From positions 124,001-188,000 of the forward strand of contig NZ_QEYE01000003.1 in NCBI RefSeq assembly GCF_003122205.1: DNA of 64,000 nt. Direction: 5' to 3'. The first letter of the stretch is position 1; each line of letters starts with the position of its first letter. Made by a program: the position numbers and the translations under genes. Shown here in pieces: positions 34,615 through 43,695 of this stretch. The stretch is from Maritimibacter sp. 55A14. GTDB taxonomy: Bacteria; Pseudomonadota; Alphaproteobacteria; Rhodobacterales; Rhodobacteraceae. A model generated the notes under the pieces. That model searched no databases. It was given only the letters and a program-made list of their open reading frames with translations, and was not told where the DNA came from.

Positions 34615-36983
34615 GCGTAATTGCCCTTCACCCGTTCCTTGCCGGGATCGAAATGCGGGAAGGTCGTGACGGTGGCCCTCAGGCGCTTCTGCTGCCCGTC
34701 GAGTTGGCCCACCTCCACCGCGGTGCCTGGTTCGGCATGGGTGACATCGAGCCGGGCCAGCGCGATGGTCCGCCCCAGGATCGGCGATTTGACCGCGCTG
34801 GTGATCTCGCCCACCTGCGCCTTGCCGATCCGGATGCAGTCGCCGGTGCCCGGCACGATCCCGCCTTCGATGTCGAGCCCGACGAGCTTTCGGCGCGGAT
34901 GGGCCTTGCGGTCCTCCAGCGCGGCGCGGCCGATGAAGTCGTCGTTCTTGGATTTCAGCGGCACCGCGAAGCCGATCCCGGCCTCGAAGGGATCGGTCTG
35001 GTCGCAGAACTCCATGCCGGCGAAGATCAGCCCGGCCTCGATGCGCAGCATGTCGAGCGCCGCAAGCCCCAGCGGCACCATGCCCTCCGGCGCGCCGACT
35101 TTCCATATCGCGTCGAAAATCTCCGGCGCGTCCTTGGGGTGGCAGAAGACCTCGTAGCCCAGTTCGCCGGAATAGCCGGTCCGGCTGATCACCACGGCGG
35201 TGCCGGCGAAATCGCCCAGCCGGGCGATGGTAAAGCGGAACCATTCGAGCTCCTCCACCGTGGCCTGTGTGGGCGGGGTCCAGAAAAGCTCGGCCAGGAT
35301 CTCGCGCGACAGCGGCCCCTGAACGGCAATGTTGTGCAACTGGTCGGTCGAGGCGCGCACCCAGGCGTTCAGCCCGCGCTTCTCGGCCTGCTCGCGCAGC
35401 CACAGCCCCGACGTGTCGTTGCCGCCGATCCAGCGGAAATTCGTCTCCCCCAGCCGGAACACGGTGCCGTCGTCGATCATCCCGCCATGCTCGTAGCACA
35501 TCGCGGTATAGACCACCTGCCCGACGGAAAGTTTCTTCATGTTGCGCGTCACGCAGAGCTGCATGAGCTCTTCGGCGTCGGGGCCGGTGACCTCGTATTT
35601 GCGCAACGGACTCAGGTCCATGACTGCGGCCTTTTCCCGGCAGGCCCAGTATTCGGCGATCGCGCCGTGATTGGTCATCGTGTTGGGCAGCCAATAGCCG
35701 TTGTACTCGACGAAATCCCGTGTGTGACGGGCAAAACAATCATGGAATCCGGTTTTCCTGGTGTCTTCCACATCGGCCTCCGCTGATTTCCGGTAGCCGA
35801 CCGAGCGGCTGAACTCCTCGCCCGCGCCATAGGTGCGGACCTGAATGTCGGTGGGGTTCCAGCCGTTGGCCGGGTCCACGTCGCAGGGACAGGCGGTGCT
35901 GACGCAGACCAGATCGGAGAGCGCGCGCAGCAGCACATAGTCGCCGGGCCGCGACCAGGGATCGTCCATGCCGAGCGCGTTGGCGTCGTCGAGCATGGTG
36001 TTGAAGAAGAAGTTGATCGCCGGCCAGCCAGCGCGCGGGCGCACGTCGTAGCGTGCCAGGTCGGCATTGATGTTGGCGGAACAGTTCACATGGCCGGGAT
36101 AGCCCAGATCCTCGTAATACCGCGCCGTGCAGGCAAGCCCGAACGTGTCGTGCCGCCCGCATGTGTCCTGCACGATCTCCACCAGCGGTTCCTGGTCCAC
36201 GGTCCAGTATTTCGAGAAGATGCCCGGCTGAGGATAAAGCGACCCCATGAGCGAGCGCGTGGTCGTCGGGTCGATCTCGCGTTCCAATCCGCGGTCGAGC
36301 GCGCGCAGGCTGAACGCCTGGAAATCGGAGCATTCGCGGCCCTGCACGTCGAGGATCTGGATGTACTGACCCTTCTTGACCTCATAGGATTGCGCGTTTC
36401 CCGGCTGGATGTTGATGTCCAGCAGCGTCCGGGCGAGCGGATCGGGCGGCAGGAGCCTGCCCTTGCCTTGCCCCGGATCGGCGCGTCGGATGTAAAGGAT
36501 CAGCTCGGTCGGCGCGTTCTGCGCATCGGGCGCCATGGGGCCGCCGGGCGCCGCCGCGATCAGCAGGCCGTCGCGCGTGGCGGTGAACGTCACCATGTCG
36601 CCGGGGCGCGAGCCGTCGGCGAAGACGCGCACAGCCTCGGCGCGGGTCAGATCGAAACCCGCGGCCTCCAGCGCGCGGCGGACCTTGCGCGCCGAGGGAT
36701 TGCCGGCCGACAGCACCGCCATCACGCCTTCGGGCCGGCCCGCCGATGTGCCGTCGATCATCGCCGCCGAGGAGCTGCCGTCGGGCGCGAAGAAGACCAG
36801 CTCGCCGGGCTGAAGCCCCTCGCGGTTCAGCAACGAAATTTCGTCGCCCGCCGAGATCTGCACAGCGCGCGAGCCGCCGCCCGGCACCGGGTGGCGTTCG
36901 GTCCCGTGGGGCAGGATCGGCAGGCCCGGGGTCAGAACCCCGTGTCGTTCATAGGGTGTTTCGAAAACGGGTTTTACGGTCAT
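34611..36983 (-). CDS. tdm: Trimethylamine N-oxide demethylase (DUF1989-GcvT fusion)
   Basis: A 790-residue protein. The N-terminal half is a DUF1989 region, with candidate metal ligands in RECSDFQAFSL, HVNCSANIN and STACPCDVD. The C-terminal half (about 410-790) is a GcvT/aminomethyltransferase-like folate domain, with RTGYSGELGYEVFC and GLAALDMLRIEAGLIFAG. This fusion defines Tdm, which splits TMAO to dimethylamine and formaldehyde (or methylene-tetrahydrofolate). The start is set at 36983 because GGAGGGAG lies 8-15 nt upstream; an in-frame ATG six codons earlier overlaps that ribosome site. tmm is directly upstream. Confidence 0.9.
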   Translation of the reverse strand: MTVKPVFETPYERHGVLTPGLPILPHGTERHPVPGGGSRAVQISAGDEISLLNREGLQPGELVFFAPDGSSSAAMIDGTSAGRPEGVMAVLSAGNPSARKVRRALEAAGFDLTRAEAVRVFADGSRPGDMVTFTATRDGLLIAAAPGGPMAPDAQNAPTELILYIRRADPGQGKGRLLPPDPLARTLLDINIQPGNAQSYEVKKGQYIQILDVQGRECSDFQAFSLRALDRGLEREIDPTTTRSLMGSLYPQPGIFSKYWTVDQEPLVEIVQDTCGRHDTFGLACTARYYEDLGYPGHVNCSANINADLARYDVRPRAGWPAINFFFNTMLDDANALGMDDPWSRPGDYVLLRALSDLVCVSTACPCDVDPANGWNPTDIQVRTYGAGEEFSRSVGYRKSAEADVEDTRKTGFHDCFARHTRDFVEYNGYWLPNTMTNHGAIAEYWACREKAAVMDLSPLRKYEVTGPDAEELMQLCVTRNMKKLSVGQVVYTAMCYEHGGMIDDGTVFRLGETNFRWIGGNDTSGLWLREQAEKRGLNAWVRASTDQLHNIAVQGPLSREILAELFWTPPTQATVEELEWFRFTIARLGDFAGTAVVISRTGYSGELGYEVFCHPKDAPEIFDAIWKVGAPEGMVPLGLAALDMLRIEAGLIFAGMEFCDQTDPFEAGIGFAVPLKSKNDDFIGRAALEDRKAHPRRKLVGLDIEGGIVPGTGDCIRIGKAQVGEITSAVKSPILGRTIALARLDVTHAEPGTAVEVGQLDGQQKRLRATVTTFPHFDPGKERVKGNYA

Positions 36984-37040
36984 GAGGGTATCTCCCTCCA
37001 TCGGGGGTCCGGCCGGGACCGTCCCGGCCGGAACGCGGTG

Positions 37041-38402
37041 TCAGGCGTCCTGCGTCTCCTTCTCGGTTTGCAGGTAGGCCTCGAGGCTGTCGTCGAGCGC
37101 ATCGACCCAGGGCGTGTGGTGCGCCGGCGCCTTCTTGCCGGTCATCGGCGAAACATAGCCGTGGTCGCGGAACTCCATTATGTTCTGTTTCTTGTGCTTC
37201 TTCCACTCGAAGAATGCCTGGTTCGCGGCTTCCACGTCAAAACTCGGATAGTCGGTCTCGTCGATCAGCTCCTGCACATAGGCGCCCTGGTAGCGAATGC
37301 AGGCATAGTCGTCCTCCAGCGCGTCCTCGGCGGCCTCGCGAGCCTTCGGGTCGGCCTTCATGGTCTCCTCGTCGGGCAGTTCCAGCCGCCCCATGATACA
37401 GTCGCGCACCCACCAGGCCTGGGCGTCGAACATGTTGAAGGTAAACCACTGGTCCTGCATCCCCAGATAGAAGAGCTTGGGATTGTGGACCCAGACGACG
37501 CCCTTGTAGAGATCCGCCGCCGCCAGCCGGTTCGCGGTCTTGAGCCGCAGGTCGTCGGGCAGGAACGGGAAGTGGTGCTTGTAGCCGGTGCACAGGATGA
37601 TCGCGTCCACCTCCTTGGACGTGCCATCCTTGAAATGGGCGGTCCTGCCATCGACCTTCACCAGCGCGGGAACCTCCTGCCAGTTGTCAGGCCATTTGAA
37701 GCCCATCGGCGCGGTCCGGTGCGCGACCGTCACCGACTTGCAACCGTATTTCCAGCACTGCGAACCGATATCCTCGGCCGAATAGGATGTGCCCAGGATG
37801 AGGATCTCCTTGCCGATGAATTCGCGCGCGTCGCGGAAATCATGGGCGTGCAGGATGCGGCCGTTGAAGCTCTCGAAGCCCGGATAATAGGGCACGTTGG
37901 GCGTCGAGAAATGCCCTGACGCGACGATCACATGGTCGAACTCTTCCACGGTCTCGGTGTCGGTCCTGGTGTTGCGTGCCGTCACGGTGAACTTGCCCGT
38001 GCCCTCGTCGTAGTGCACGTCGCGCACCATCGTGTTGAACTGGATCCAGTCGCGCACATCGGCCTTCTTCACACGGCCCTCGATATAGTCGAAGAGCACG
38101 GCGCGCGGCGGATAGCTCGCGATTTCTCGCTCGAAATGTTCGTCGAAGGTGTAATCTGCGAATTCCAGCCCCTCCTTGGGGCCGTTCGACCACAGATAGC
38201 GGTACATCGAGCCGTGGCAGGGATATCCCGCCTCGTCCACCCCGGTGCGCCAGGTGTAGTTCCACAGCCCGCCCCAGTTCTCCTGCGCCTCGTAGCAGAC
38301 GATCTCGGGGATCTCGGCGCCTTTCTGCCGGGCGGACTGGAAGGCGCGAAGCTGCGCCAGCCCGGATGGGCCTGCGCCGATGATGCATACCCGTTTGGTC
38401 AT
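37041..38402 (-). CDS. tmm: Trimethylamine monooxygenase
   Basis: A 453-residue class B flavin monooxygenase, normal Tmm length. The start at 38402 places the FAD motif [10 protein letters not shown] at residues 7-16, with AAAGGGAG before the ATG. The FMO identifying motif F-x-G-x3-H-x3-F is [11 protein letters not shown] (about 180), the NADPH motif is [12 protein letters not shown] (about 203), and [12 protein letters not shown] (about 283). It oxidises TMA to TMAO with NADPH and oxygen. It stands between the 197-residue unknown gene and tdm in one minus-strand run. Confidence 0.95.
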   Translation of the reverse strand: MTKRVCIIGAGPSGLAQLRAFQSARQKGAEIPEIVCYEAQENWGGLWNYTWRTGVDEAGYPCHGSMYRYLWSNGPKEGLEFADYTFDEHFEREIASYPPRAVLFDYIEGRVKKADVRDWIQFNTMVRDVHYDEGTGKFTVTARNTRTDTETVEEFDHVIVASGHFSTPNVPYYPGFESFNGRILHAHDFRDAREFIGKEILILGTSYSAEDIGSQCWKYGCKSVTVAHRTAPMGFKWPDNWQEVPALVKVDGRTAHFKDGTSKEVDAIILCTGYKHHFPFLPDDLRLKTANRLAAADLYKGVVWVHNPKLFYLGMQDQWFTFNMFDAQAWWVRDCIMGRLELPDEETMKADPKAREAAEDALEDDYACIRYQGAYVQELIDETDYPSFDVEAANQAFFEWKKHKKQNIMEFRDHGYVSPMTGKKAPAHHTPWVDALDDSLEAYLQTEKETQDA

Positions 38403-38472
38403 GTCTGAACTCCCTTTGTTGGTCCCTGATTTCATGTCGTCTCGTTCGCGCGGCGTTGCGGGGTGCGGCAGC

Positions 38473-39066
38473 CTAGCGGGCAATGCCCGGCTCGGCGCCG
38501 GAGGCTTCCCAGTCGGGCTCGAACCCCAGGATCTCGGTATCCGGCGGCAGCGCCGGGTTGAAGAGGAAGTTGTGCGCCCATGTCGCCTGGTAGAGCGGAT
38601 TGTGCGGCGCCAGCCGCCAGACCTTGCAATCAAGCTCGAAGCGCTGGGAATAGGCGTCGAAGATCAGGCGGCAGCGTTCGGCCTCGCGGATCGCCGCGGC
38701 GCCGGGAGAGCCCGGCGGGAAGGTCGCGGTCAGCAGGTCGGAAAACTCCCGGTGCTTCTGGTAATGGGTGGCCGACAGGAAGCGCAGCGCCTGCTCGCGC
38801 CGCTGGGCCGGATCGTTGGTTTTGGCGGCCATATGCGTCAACTCCGCGGTGACCGAATAGGCCGTCGCCTTGTTGAGAACCGTGATGATATGGCCCATCG
38901 GCGCATCGGCGCCATGCAGTTGCACCGCCGGCATGATCGCGTCGTCGGGCCGGCCGTCATTCTCGCGCATGGCGATCTGGCGCACCCGGCATTGCCATTT
39001 GAGGAACATGTCCCTCAGCGGGTGGTCGGAATAGCTGCTGCCGAGGGCGGCGGCGACGGTGGTCAT
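38473..39066 (-). CDS. Conserved-looking hypothetical protein in the tmm operon
   Basis: A 197-residue soluble, mostly helical protein with no recognised domain. It has histidine-rich segments ([20 protein letters not shown] near 45-64, [12 protein letters not shown] near 95-107) and a C-terminal [18 protein letters not shown]. No signal peptide or TM segment. Its start overlaps the stop of the nitrilase-family gene by 4 nt, and tmm follows 70 bp later. Its place implies a role in TMA or methylamine metabolism, such as an accessory or small enzyme subunit. Confidence 0.7.
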   Translation of the reverse strand: MTTVAAALGSSYSDHPLRDMFLKWQCRVRQIAMRENDGRPDDAIMPAVQLHGADAPMGHIITVLNKATAYSVTAELTHMAAKTNDPAQRREQALRFLSATHYQKHREFSDLLTATFPPGSPGAAAIREAERCRLIFDAYSQRFELDCKVWRLAPHNPLYQATWAHNFLFNPALPPDTEILGFEPDWEASGAEPGIAR

Positions 39067-39911
39067 GCGACGCTCCTGTTTGCGGGTGTGGCGAGCGTAT
39101 AGGGACGGTCGTGCGACAGGCTGGGCACGCGGGCGCGCGTCGCGGCCACGCGGTCGAGGTCGATCGTTGCCTGAACGACGCCGGGCAGCGTGCCGCCATC
39201 GGCGATGACCTCGCCCCAGGGGCTGACCACGAGGCTGTGGCCATAGGTTTCCCCGCCGCCCGGCACCTCGCCGACCGCGCAGGGCGAGACGATGAAAACC
39301 CCGTTCTCGATGGCCCGCGCCCGGTTGAGCACATGCCAATGCGCCTCGCCCGTGCGCCGGGTGAAGGCCGCAGGCACGCAGATGATCTCGGCCCCGGCCT
39401 TCGCAAGGTCGCGGAAAAGCTGCGGAAAGCGCAGGTCATAGCAGATCGTATGGCCGATGCGGCCGAAGGGCGTGTCGATCAGAACCGCCTGCCCGCCCGG
39501 CGCGACCGTCGCACTCTCGCGGTAGATCTCCTGCTCCGAGAGCTTCACGTCAAAGAGGTGGATCTTGTCGTAACGGCTTCGGACCCGGCCCTGATCGTCC
39601 AGCACATAGCCGCGGTTGACGATCTTCCCCGCCGGCCCTTCGACGGCGAGCGAGCCCAGCATCATCCAGACCTGGCGCCGGGCGGCGAAGGCCTGCATTT
39701 CGGCAAGAACCGGATGCGCCGCCTCTGCCGCGAAGGGCGGGGCGAGCGCACTGCCCCGGCTGGCCAGACCGCCGCAATATTCCGGCAGGAAAAGGAAATC
39801 CGCGCCCGCCTGCACCGCGGCTTCTGCCAGCGGCAGGGCTTCGTCCAGGGCCGACCGGAAATCGGGTCGTGGCCGGGTCTGGAGGCAGGCGATATCGAGC
39901 GGGCGCGGCAT
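39063..39911 (-). CDS. Carbon-nitrogen hydrolase (nitrilase superfamily, Nit1/Nit2-like)
   Basis: A 282-residue amidase with the Glu-Lys-Cys triad: Glu in FLFLPEYCGG (about residue 44), Lys in YDKIHLFDV (about 115) and Cys in TICYDLRFPQLF (about 155). The CYDLRFP motif is that of the Nit1/Nit2 branch (deaminated glutathione amidase or omega-amidase). Length is normal. The stop overlaps the next gene's start; the 137-residue gene ends 4 bp upstream. Within this operon an omega-amide such as a gamma-glutamylamide or 2-oxoglutaramate-like side product is a reasonable substrate; inferred. Confidence 0.88.
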   Translation of the reverse strand: MPRPLDIACLQTRPRPDFRSALDEALPLAEAAVQAGADFLFLPEYCGGLASRGSALAPPFAAEAAHPVLAEMQAFAARRQVWMMLGSLAVEGPAGKIVNRGYVLDDQGRVRSRYDKIHLFDVKLSEQEIYRESATVAPGGQAVLIDTPFGRIGHTICYDLRFPQLFRDLAKAGAEIICVPAAFTRRTGEAHWHVLNRARAIENGVFIVSPCAVGEVPGGGETYGHSLVVSPWGEVIADGGTLPGVVQATIDLDRVAATRARVPSLSHDRPYTLATPANRSVA

Positions 39912-39915
39912 GATC

Positions 39916-40329
39916 TCAGAACTTCATATAGGCCTTCCTGAGGTTCACCAAAGGGTGCCGGTCCGACATCTGGAACTTGATCAGAAGCTCTCGCGCGATC
40001 ATGTCCCGATCCTGCTGGTTGTCGGGCAGGTCAATCGTGTCGGGCACCCGCACCCAGCCGTTGATGTTGCGGTCAAAGACCGCCGGGGCGCCTTCCTCAT
40101 AGCCCATGTGAACGTCCTCCAGCCAGTTGAGGTCGTCCCAGCCCATCACTTCCATGTATTGCTTGAGGAAGGGCGTGATACGTGAGTAGTCGGGCACCAG
40201 GTTCACATCGTAGCGATAGCCGATATGCTGCCCGATCTCCTTCTCGCGCTCGGTCTCCAGGCCGGCGGCGTCCTTCAGGAACTGGTCGACATCCTTGATT
40301 TCGGAGCCGCGGTACTGATGTCCAGCCAT
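39916..40329 (-). CDS. Hypothetical protein downstream of mgsC
   Basis: A 137-residue soluble protein, acidic and rich in Asp, Tyr and Trp (VMGWDDLNWLEDVHMGYEEG at about 62-81), with RNINGWVRVPDTIDLPDNQQ and a basic end LRKAYMKF. No recognised domain, signal or TM segment. GGAGAAAGAC lies before the ATG. It lies in the same-strand run after mgsC and 4 bp before the nitrilase gene. It may be an accessory subunit of N-methylglutamate synthase; unproven. Confidence 0.7.
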   Translation of the reverse strand: MAGHQYRGSEIKDVDQFLKDAAGLETEREKEIGQHIGYRYDVNLVPDYSRITPFLKQYMEVMGWDDLNWLEDVHMGYEEGAPAVFDRNINGWVRVPDTIDLPDNQQDRDMIARELLIKFQMSDRHPLVNLRKAYMKF

Positions 40330-40402
40330 TGTCTTTCTCCTTTCGGATGGAGGGTCTCACCCGCCCTGCGAAATTGGTGCAGGATGGGCGCCGGTCCACC
40401 TC

Positions 40403-41767
40403 TTAGAAATGATGATAATCCGCGACGCCCACGGTGTGATTGGTGCCCGCGAGCGGAACACCGGCCATCGCGGAGGCTTCCATCGTCAGCGCGGCCAGAT
40501 CCTCGGGCTCCAGCGAGTGGAGATGGGTCTTGCCGCAGGCGCGGGCGAAGAGCTGCGCCTCGATGGTAAGCGTGTGCAGGAAGTTGTACACGCGCTCTGC
40601 CGCCTCGTCCGGGTCCAGCCGCTTGCGCAGCACCGGGTCCTGCGTGGCCACGCCCACCGGGCAGCGGCCGGTGTGGCAGTGGTAGCAATAGCCCGGCTCG
40701 GCGCCGATCTCCTCGGGGTAGTTCGACTCGGGGATATCCTTGTTGCAGTTGAGCGCCATCATCGCCGAATGGCCGATCGCGATGGCGTCCGCGCCCAGCG
40801 CGATCGCCTTGGCCACGTCGGCGCCGTTGCGGATGCCCCCCGCGTAGACCAGGCTGATCTCGCCGCGTTTGCCCAGATCGTCGATGGCCTTGCGGGCCTG
40901 GCGGATGGCCGCGATCCCCGGCACGCCGGTATCTTCGGTAGCCAGGTGCGGGCCAGCGCCGGTGCCGCCTTCCATCCCGTCGATATAGATCGAGTCGGGA
41001 TCGCATTTGACCGCCATGCGCACATCGTCATACACGCGGCTCGCCCCCAGCTTGAGCTGGATCGGGATCTGCCAGTCGGTCGCCTCGCGGATCTCCTGGA
41101 TTTTCAGCGCCAGGTCATCGGGGCCCAGCCAGTCGGGGTGACGGGCGGGCGAGCGCTGGTCGATACCGGCGGGCAAGCTGCGCATCTCGGCCACCTGGTC
41201 GGTCACTTTCTGGCCCATCAGGTGCCCGCCGAGACCCACCTTGCAGCCCTGGCCGATGAAGAACTCGCAGCCGTCGGCCAGCACCAGGTGGTTGGGGTTG
41301 AAGCCATAGCGCGACTGAATGCACTGGTAGAACCATTTCGAGCTGTAGCGCCGCTCGTCGGGGATCATGCCGCCCTCGCCCGAGCATGTCGCGGTGCCCG
41401 CCATCGTCGCGCCACGCGCCAGCGCCGTCTTGGCCTCGTAGCTGAGCGCGCCGAAGCTCATGCCGGTGATGTAGACCGGAATGTCCAGGTCGAGCGGCCG
41501 CTTGGCGCGCGGCCCGATCAGGGTGCGGGTCTCGCATTTCTCGCGGTAGCCTTCGATCACGAAGCGCGTAAGCGTACCCGGCAGGAAGGTCAGATCGTCC
41601 CAATGCGGGATTTTCTTGAAGAGCGAGAAACCCCGCATCCGGTAGCGGCCAAGCTCGGACTTGATATGGATGTCGTCCATGACCCGCGGGGGGAAGATGA
41701 AGCTGTCGCCGATGCGGTTCACATCGCGTGCGAGAGCGGTTTTCGTCGGCATGTCGCCATCAGCCAT
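40403..41767 (-). CDS. mgsC: N-methylglutamate synthase subunit C (FMN glutamate-synthase domain)
   Basis: A 454-residue protein matching the central FMN domain of glutamate synthase (GltB2/GlxD). ITGMSFGALSYEAKTALARG, SIYIDGMEGGTGAGPHLATE and the 3Fe-4S cysteines in CYHCHTGRC (about 358-366) are clear. With MgsA and MgsB it converts gamma-glutamylmethylamide and 2-oxoglutarate to N-methylglutamate and glutamate, or uses methylamine directly. 61 bp after mgsB. Confidence 0.9.
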   Translation of the reverse strand: MADGDMPTKTALARDVNRIGDSFIFPPRVMDDIHIKSELGRYRMRGFSLFKKIPHWDDLTFLPGTLTRFVIEGYREKCETRTLIGPRAKRPLDLDIPVYITGMSFGALSYEAKTALARGATMAGTATCSGEGGMIPDERRYSSKWFYQCIQSRYGFNPNHLVLADGCEFFIGQGCKVGLGGHLMGQKVTDQVAEMRSLPAGIDQRSPARHPDWLGPDDLALKIQEIREATDWQIPIQLKLGASRVYDDVRMAVKCDPDSIYIDGMEGGTGAGPHLATEDTGVPGIAAIRQARKAIDDLGKRGEISLVYAGGIRNGADVAKAIALGADAIAIGHSAMMALNCNKDIPESNYPEEIGAEPGYCYHCHTGRCPVGVATQDPVLRKRLDPDEAAERVYNFLHTLTIEAQLFARACGKTHLHSLEPEDLAALTMEASAMAGVPLAGTNHTVGVADYHHF

Positions 41768-41828
41768 TTATCTGTTCCTTTCCGATCGGATCGGGCGGGC
41801 CGCCGCGCGGCGCGGGCGGCCGCGGCGA

Positions 41829-42698
41829 TCAGAGAATGAGTTTCTTCTCGTTCGGTTCGAGATTGTCGTAATTCCAGAGCTGCTTGCCCGCGACGATCTT
41901 GGTGAAGTGATCCACCCCCTTGTCGGGCATCAGGCCGTATTGCGTCAGCTTGCGGGTCAGCCAGGCCTTGTCGAGCTCGGTCAGTTCCGCCGTCACCGCG
42001 TCCACGCCCAACGACTTGATCTCGCCGCCGACGTAGATCGTGCCGTCATACATCGAGTCGCCCAGGTTCTTGCCGGCATTGCCGCACACGACCATGCGCC
42101 CGCGCTGCATCATGAAGCCCGAGAGCGCGCCGGTGTCGCCGCCGACGATGATCGTGCCGCCCTTCTGGTCGATGCCGGTACGCGAGCCGACCGAGCCGCG
42201 GCAGACCAGATCGCCGCCGCGCATCGCCGCCCCGAAGGTGGAGCCCGCGTTCTTCTCGATCATCACCGTGCCCGACATCATGTTCTCGGCGCAGGACCAG
42301 CCGACGCGGCCGGAGATGCGGACATTCGGTCCGTCGATCAGGCCCACGCCGAAATAGCCCGTCGAGCCTTCGATGATCAGGTTGAGCCGGGACAGGATGC
42401 CCACACCCAGGCTGTGCTTGCCGCGCGGGTTCTTCAGCACGATCGTGCCATAGCCCTCGGCCATCAGCGCGCGGATCTTCGAGTTCACCTCGGTCGAGGT
42501 CATCGTGTCGGTGTCGATCTCGGTGCGCTTGTTGAAATCGACCTCGGGCGCCCAGGGATAGGTGAACCGGTCGGTCGCGTCCGGGTCGAACTCGATATAC
42601 ATCGACTGGCCCGTAAGCTGTTCGGTGGTCATGCCCAGCGCGCGGGCGCGCTCGTCCTGGGTCATTTCCTTGAGTTCTGCGTCACTCACGCTTGCCAT
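41829..42698 (-). CDS. mgsB: N-methylglutamate synthase subunit B (GXGXG domain)
   Basis: A 289-residue protein consisting mainly of the GXGXG beta-helix domain of the glutamate synthase large subunit (GltB3/GlxC): GYGTIVLKNPRGKHSLGVGI, GSTGYFGVGLIDG and GGTIIVGGDTGALSGFMMQR. It is the structural subunit joining the amidotransferase and FMN subunits. It overlaps the end of mgsA by 13 nt. Its N-terminal 60 residues are specific to this family. Confidence 0.9.
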   Translation of the reverse strand: MASVSDAELKEMTQDERARALGMTTEQLTGQSMYIEFDPDATDRFTYPWAPEVDFNKRTEIDTDTMTSTEVNSKIRALMAEGYGTIVLKNPRGKHSLGVGILSRLNLIIEGSTGYFGVGLIDGPNVRISGRVGWSCAENMMSGTVMIEKNAGSTFGAAMRGGDLVCRGSVGSRTGIDQKGGTIIVGGDTGALSGFMMQRGRMVVCGNAGKNLGDSMYDGTIYVGGEIKSLGVDAVTAELTELDKAWLTRKLTQYGLMPDKGVDHFTKIVAGKQLWNYDNLEPNEKKLIL

Positions 42699-43621
42699 AC
42701 CCGGACCTCCTCGTCATAGGGATCGGTTGTGTCGATTTCCTGGGGCAGTATCGCCCGGATCGCGACCTCCTCGGAGGCCATCGCGATCAGGTCGTCGCTC
42801 TCGTAGAGAACCAGCGGTTTCGCCGCCATCGTGTCCTTGGCCATGCCGAGCTGATCCTTGGTCGCCACCAGATAGGTGAAGACGCCGTCGATCTCCTCGA
42901 TCGAGCGGCGCAGGCTGTCTTCCAGCGAGACGCCGTTGGCCAGGTTGTGGGCGGTGTAGACGGCCAGCAATTCGCTGTCGCAATTCGACATGAACCGGTG
43001 ACCCTTGCGCTCCATCTCGCGGCGCATGATCCAGTAATTCGTGATCTGGCCGTTATGGACCACACTCACGTCGTTGTAGGGGAAAGCCCAGTACGGGTGA
43101 GCGGAGCGGATATCGACATCGGACTCGGTGGCCATCCGGGTGTGGCCGATGCCATGCGTGCCCTTGAAGTCGTTGAGCCCGTATTGCGCGGCCACCACGC
43201 TGGCGTCACCCAGATCCTTGATCAACTCCAGCCCGTTGCCGAGCGACAGGATCTCGACGCCCTCGATTTCCTCGATATTCTTGGCCATGTCGGCGGTTTC
43301 ACCGTCATGGGTCAGCACGTAGCGCAGCGCGTATTCGGTGACGCTGTCGCGCGATTTAACCTGGGCTCCGAATTCGGAGAGGATATCCTCGACCGCCGAA
43401 ATCCGGTCGGTGATCACCTTGTGGATGCCGCGGCCGCGGCCCATGTCCTCGGCCTCGGCGACCTTCAGGCGCATCACGTAATCGCCTTCCGTGGGCTCGC
43501 CATAGACGGCATATCCGGTGCTGTCGGGCCCCCGGTGCTTGAGGGCCTGGAGCATCGAGGTCATTTCGGCCCCGACATTCGAGCTCTTGCCCTTGTGGAT
43601 CAGTCCTGCAATTCCGCACAT
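42686..43621 (-). CDS. mgsA: N-methylglutamate synthase subunit A (class II glutamine amidotransferase)
   Basis: A 311-residue Ntn hydrolase with the catalytic Cys at residue 2 (MCGIAGLIHKG). The blocks GIGHTRMATESDVDIRSAHP and VVHNGQITNYWIMRR match GltB1/GlxB amidotransferases. It releases methylamine or ammonia from the gamma-amide for MgsC. It lies 75 bp after gmaS in the same run, and homologous proteins also occur in glutamate synthase, but the split mgsABC order beside gmaS supports this name. Confidence 0.9.
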   Translation of the reverse strand: MCGIAGLIHKGKSSNVGAEMTSMLQALKHRGPDSTGYAVYGEPTEGDYVMRLKVAEAEDMGRGRGIHKVITDRISAVEDILSEFGAQVKSRDSVTEYALRYVLTHDGETADMAKNIEEIEGVEILSLGNGLELIKDLGDASVVAAQYGLNDFKGTHGIGHTRMATESDVDIRSAHPYWAFPYNDVSVVHNGQITNYWIMRREMERKGHRFMSNCDSELLAVYTAHNLANGVSLEDSLRRSIEEIDGVFTYLVATKDQLGMAKDTMAAKPLVLYESDDLIAMASEEVAIRAILPQEIDTTDPYDEEVRVWQA

Positions 43622-43695
43622 TTACATGCGCCTCCCGAAGTTTGCGTTGATAGGTGGCGGCGGGCGTTCCCACCCGCCGCCGGGTCTGGAATGCC

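Noticed and set aside
33304-35739. Apparent longer start for the FAD oxidoreductase gene, running into tdm
   Set aside because: The extra N-terminal part lies out of frame over the GcvT half of tdm and has no protein-like features. The GTG at 34614 with the GTGA overlap is a normal start.
33304-36983. Frameshift splitting one tdm-oxidoreductase fusion gene
   Set aside because: Tdm has its full DUF1989-GcvT length and both parts are complete, so this is a 4-nt overlap of two genes and not a broken fusion.
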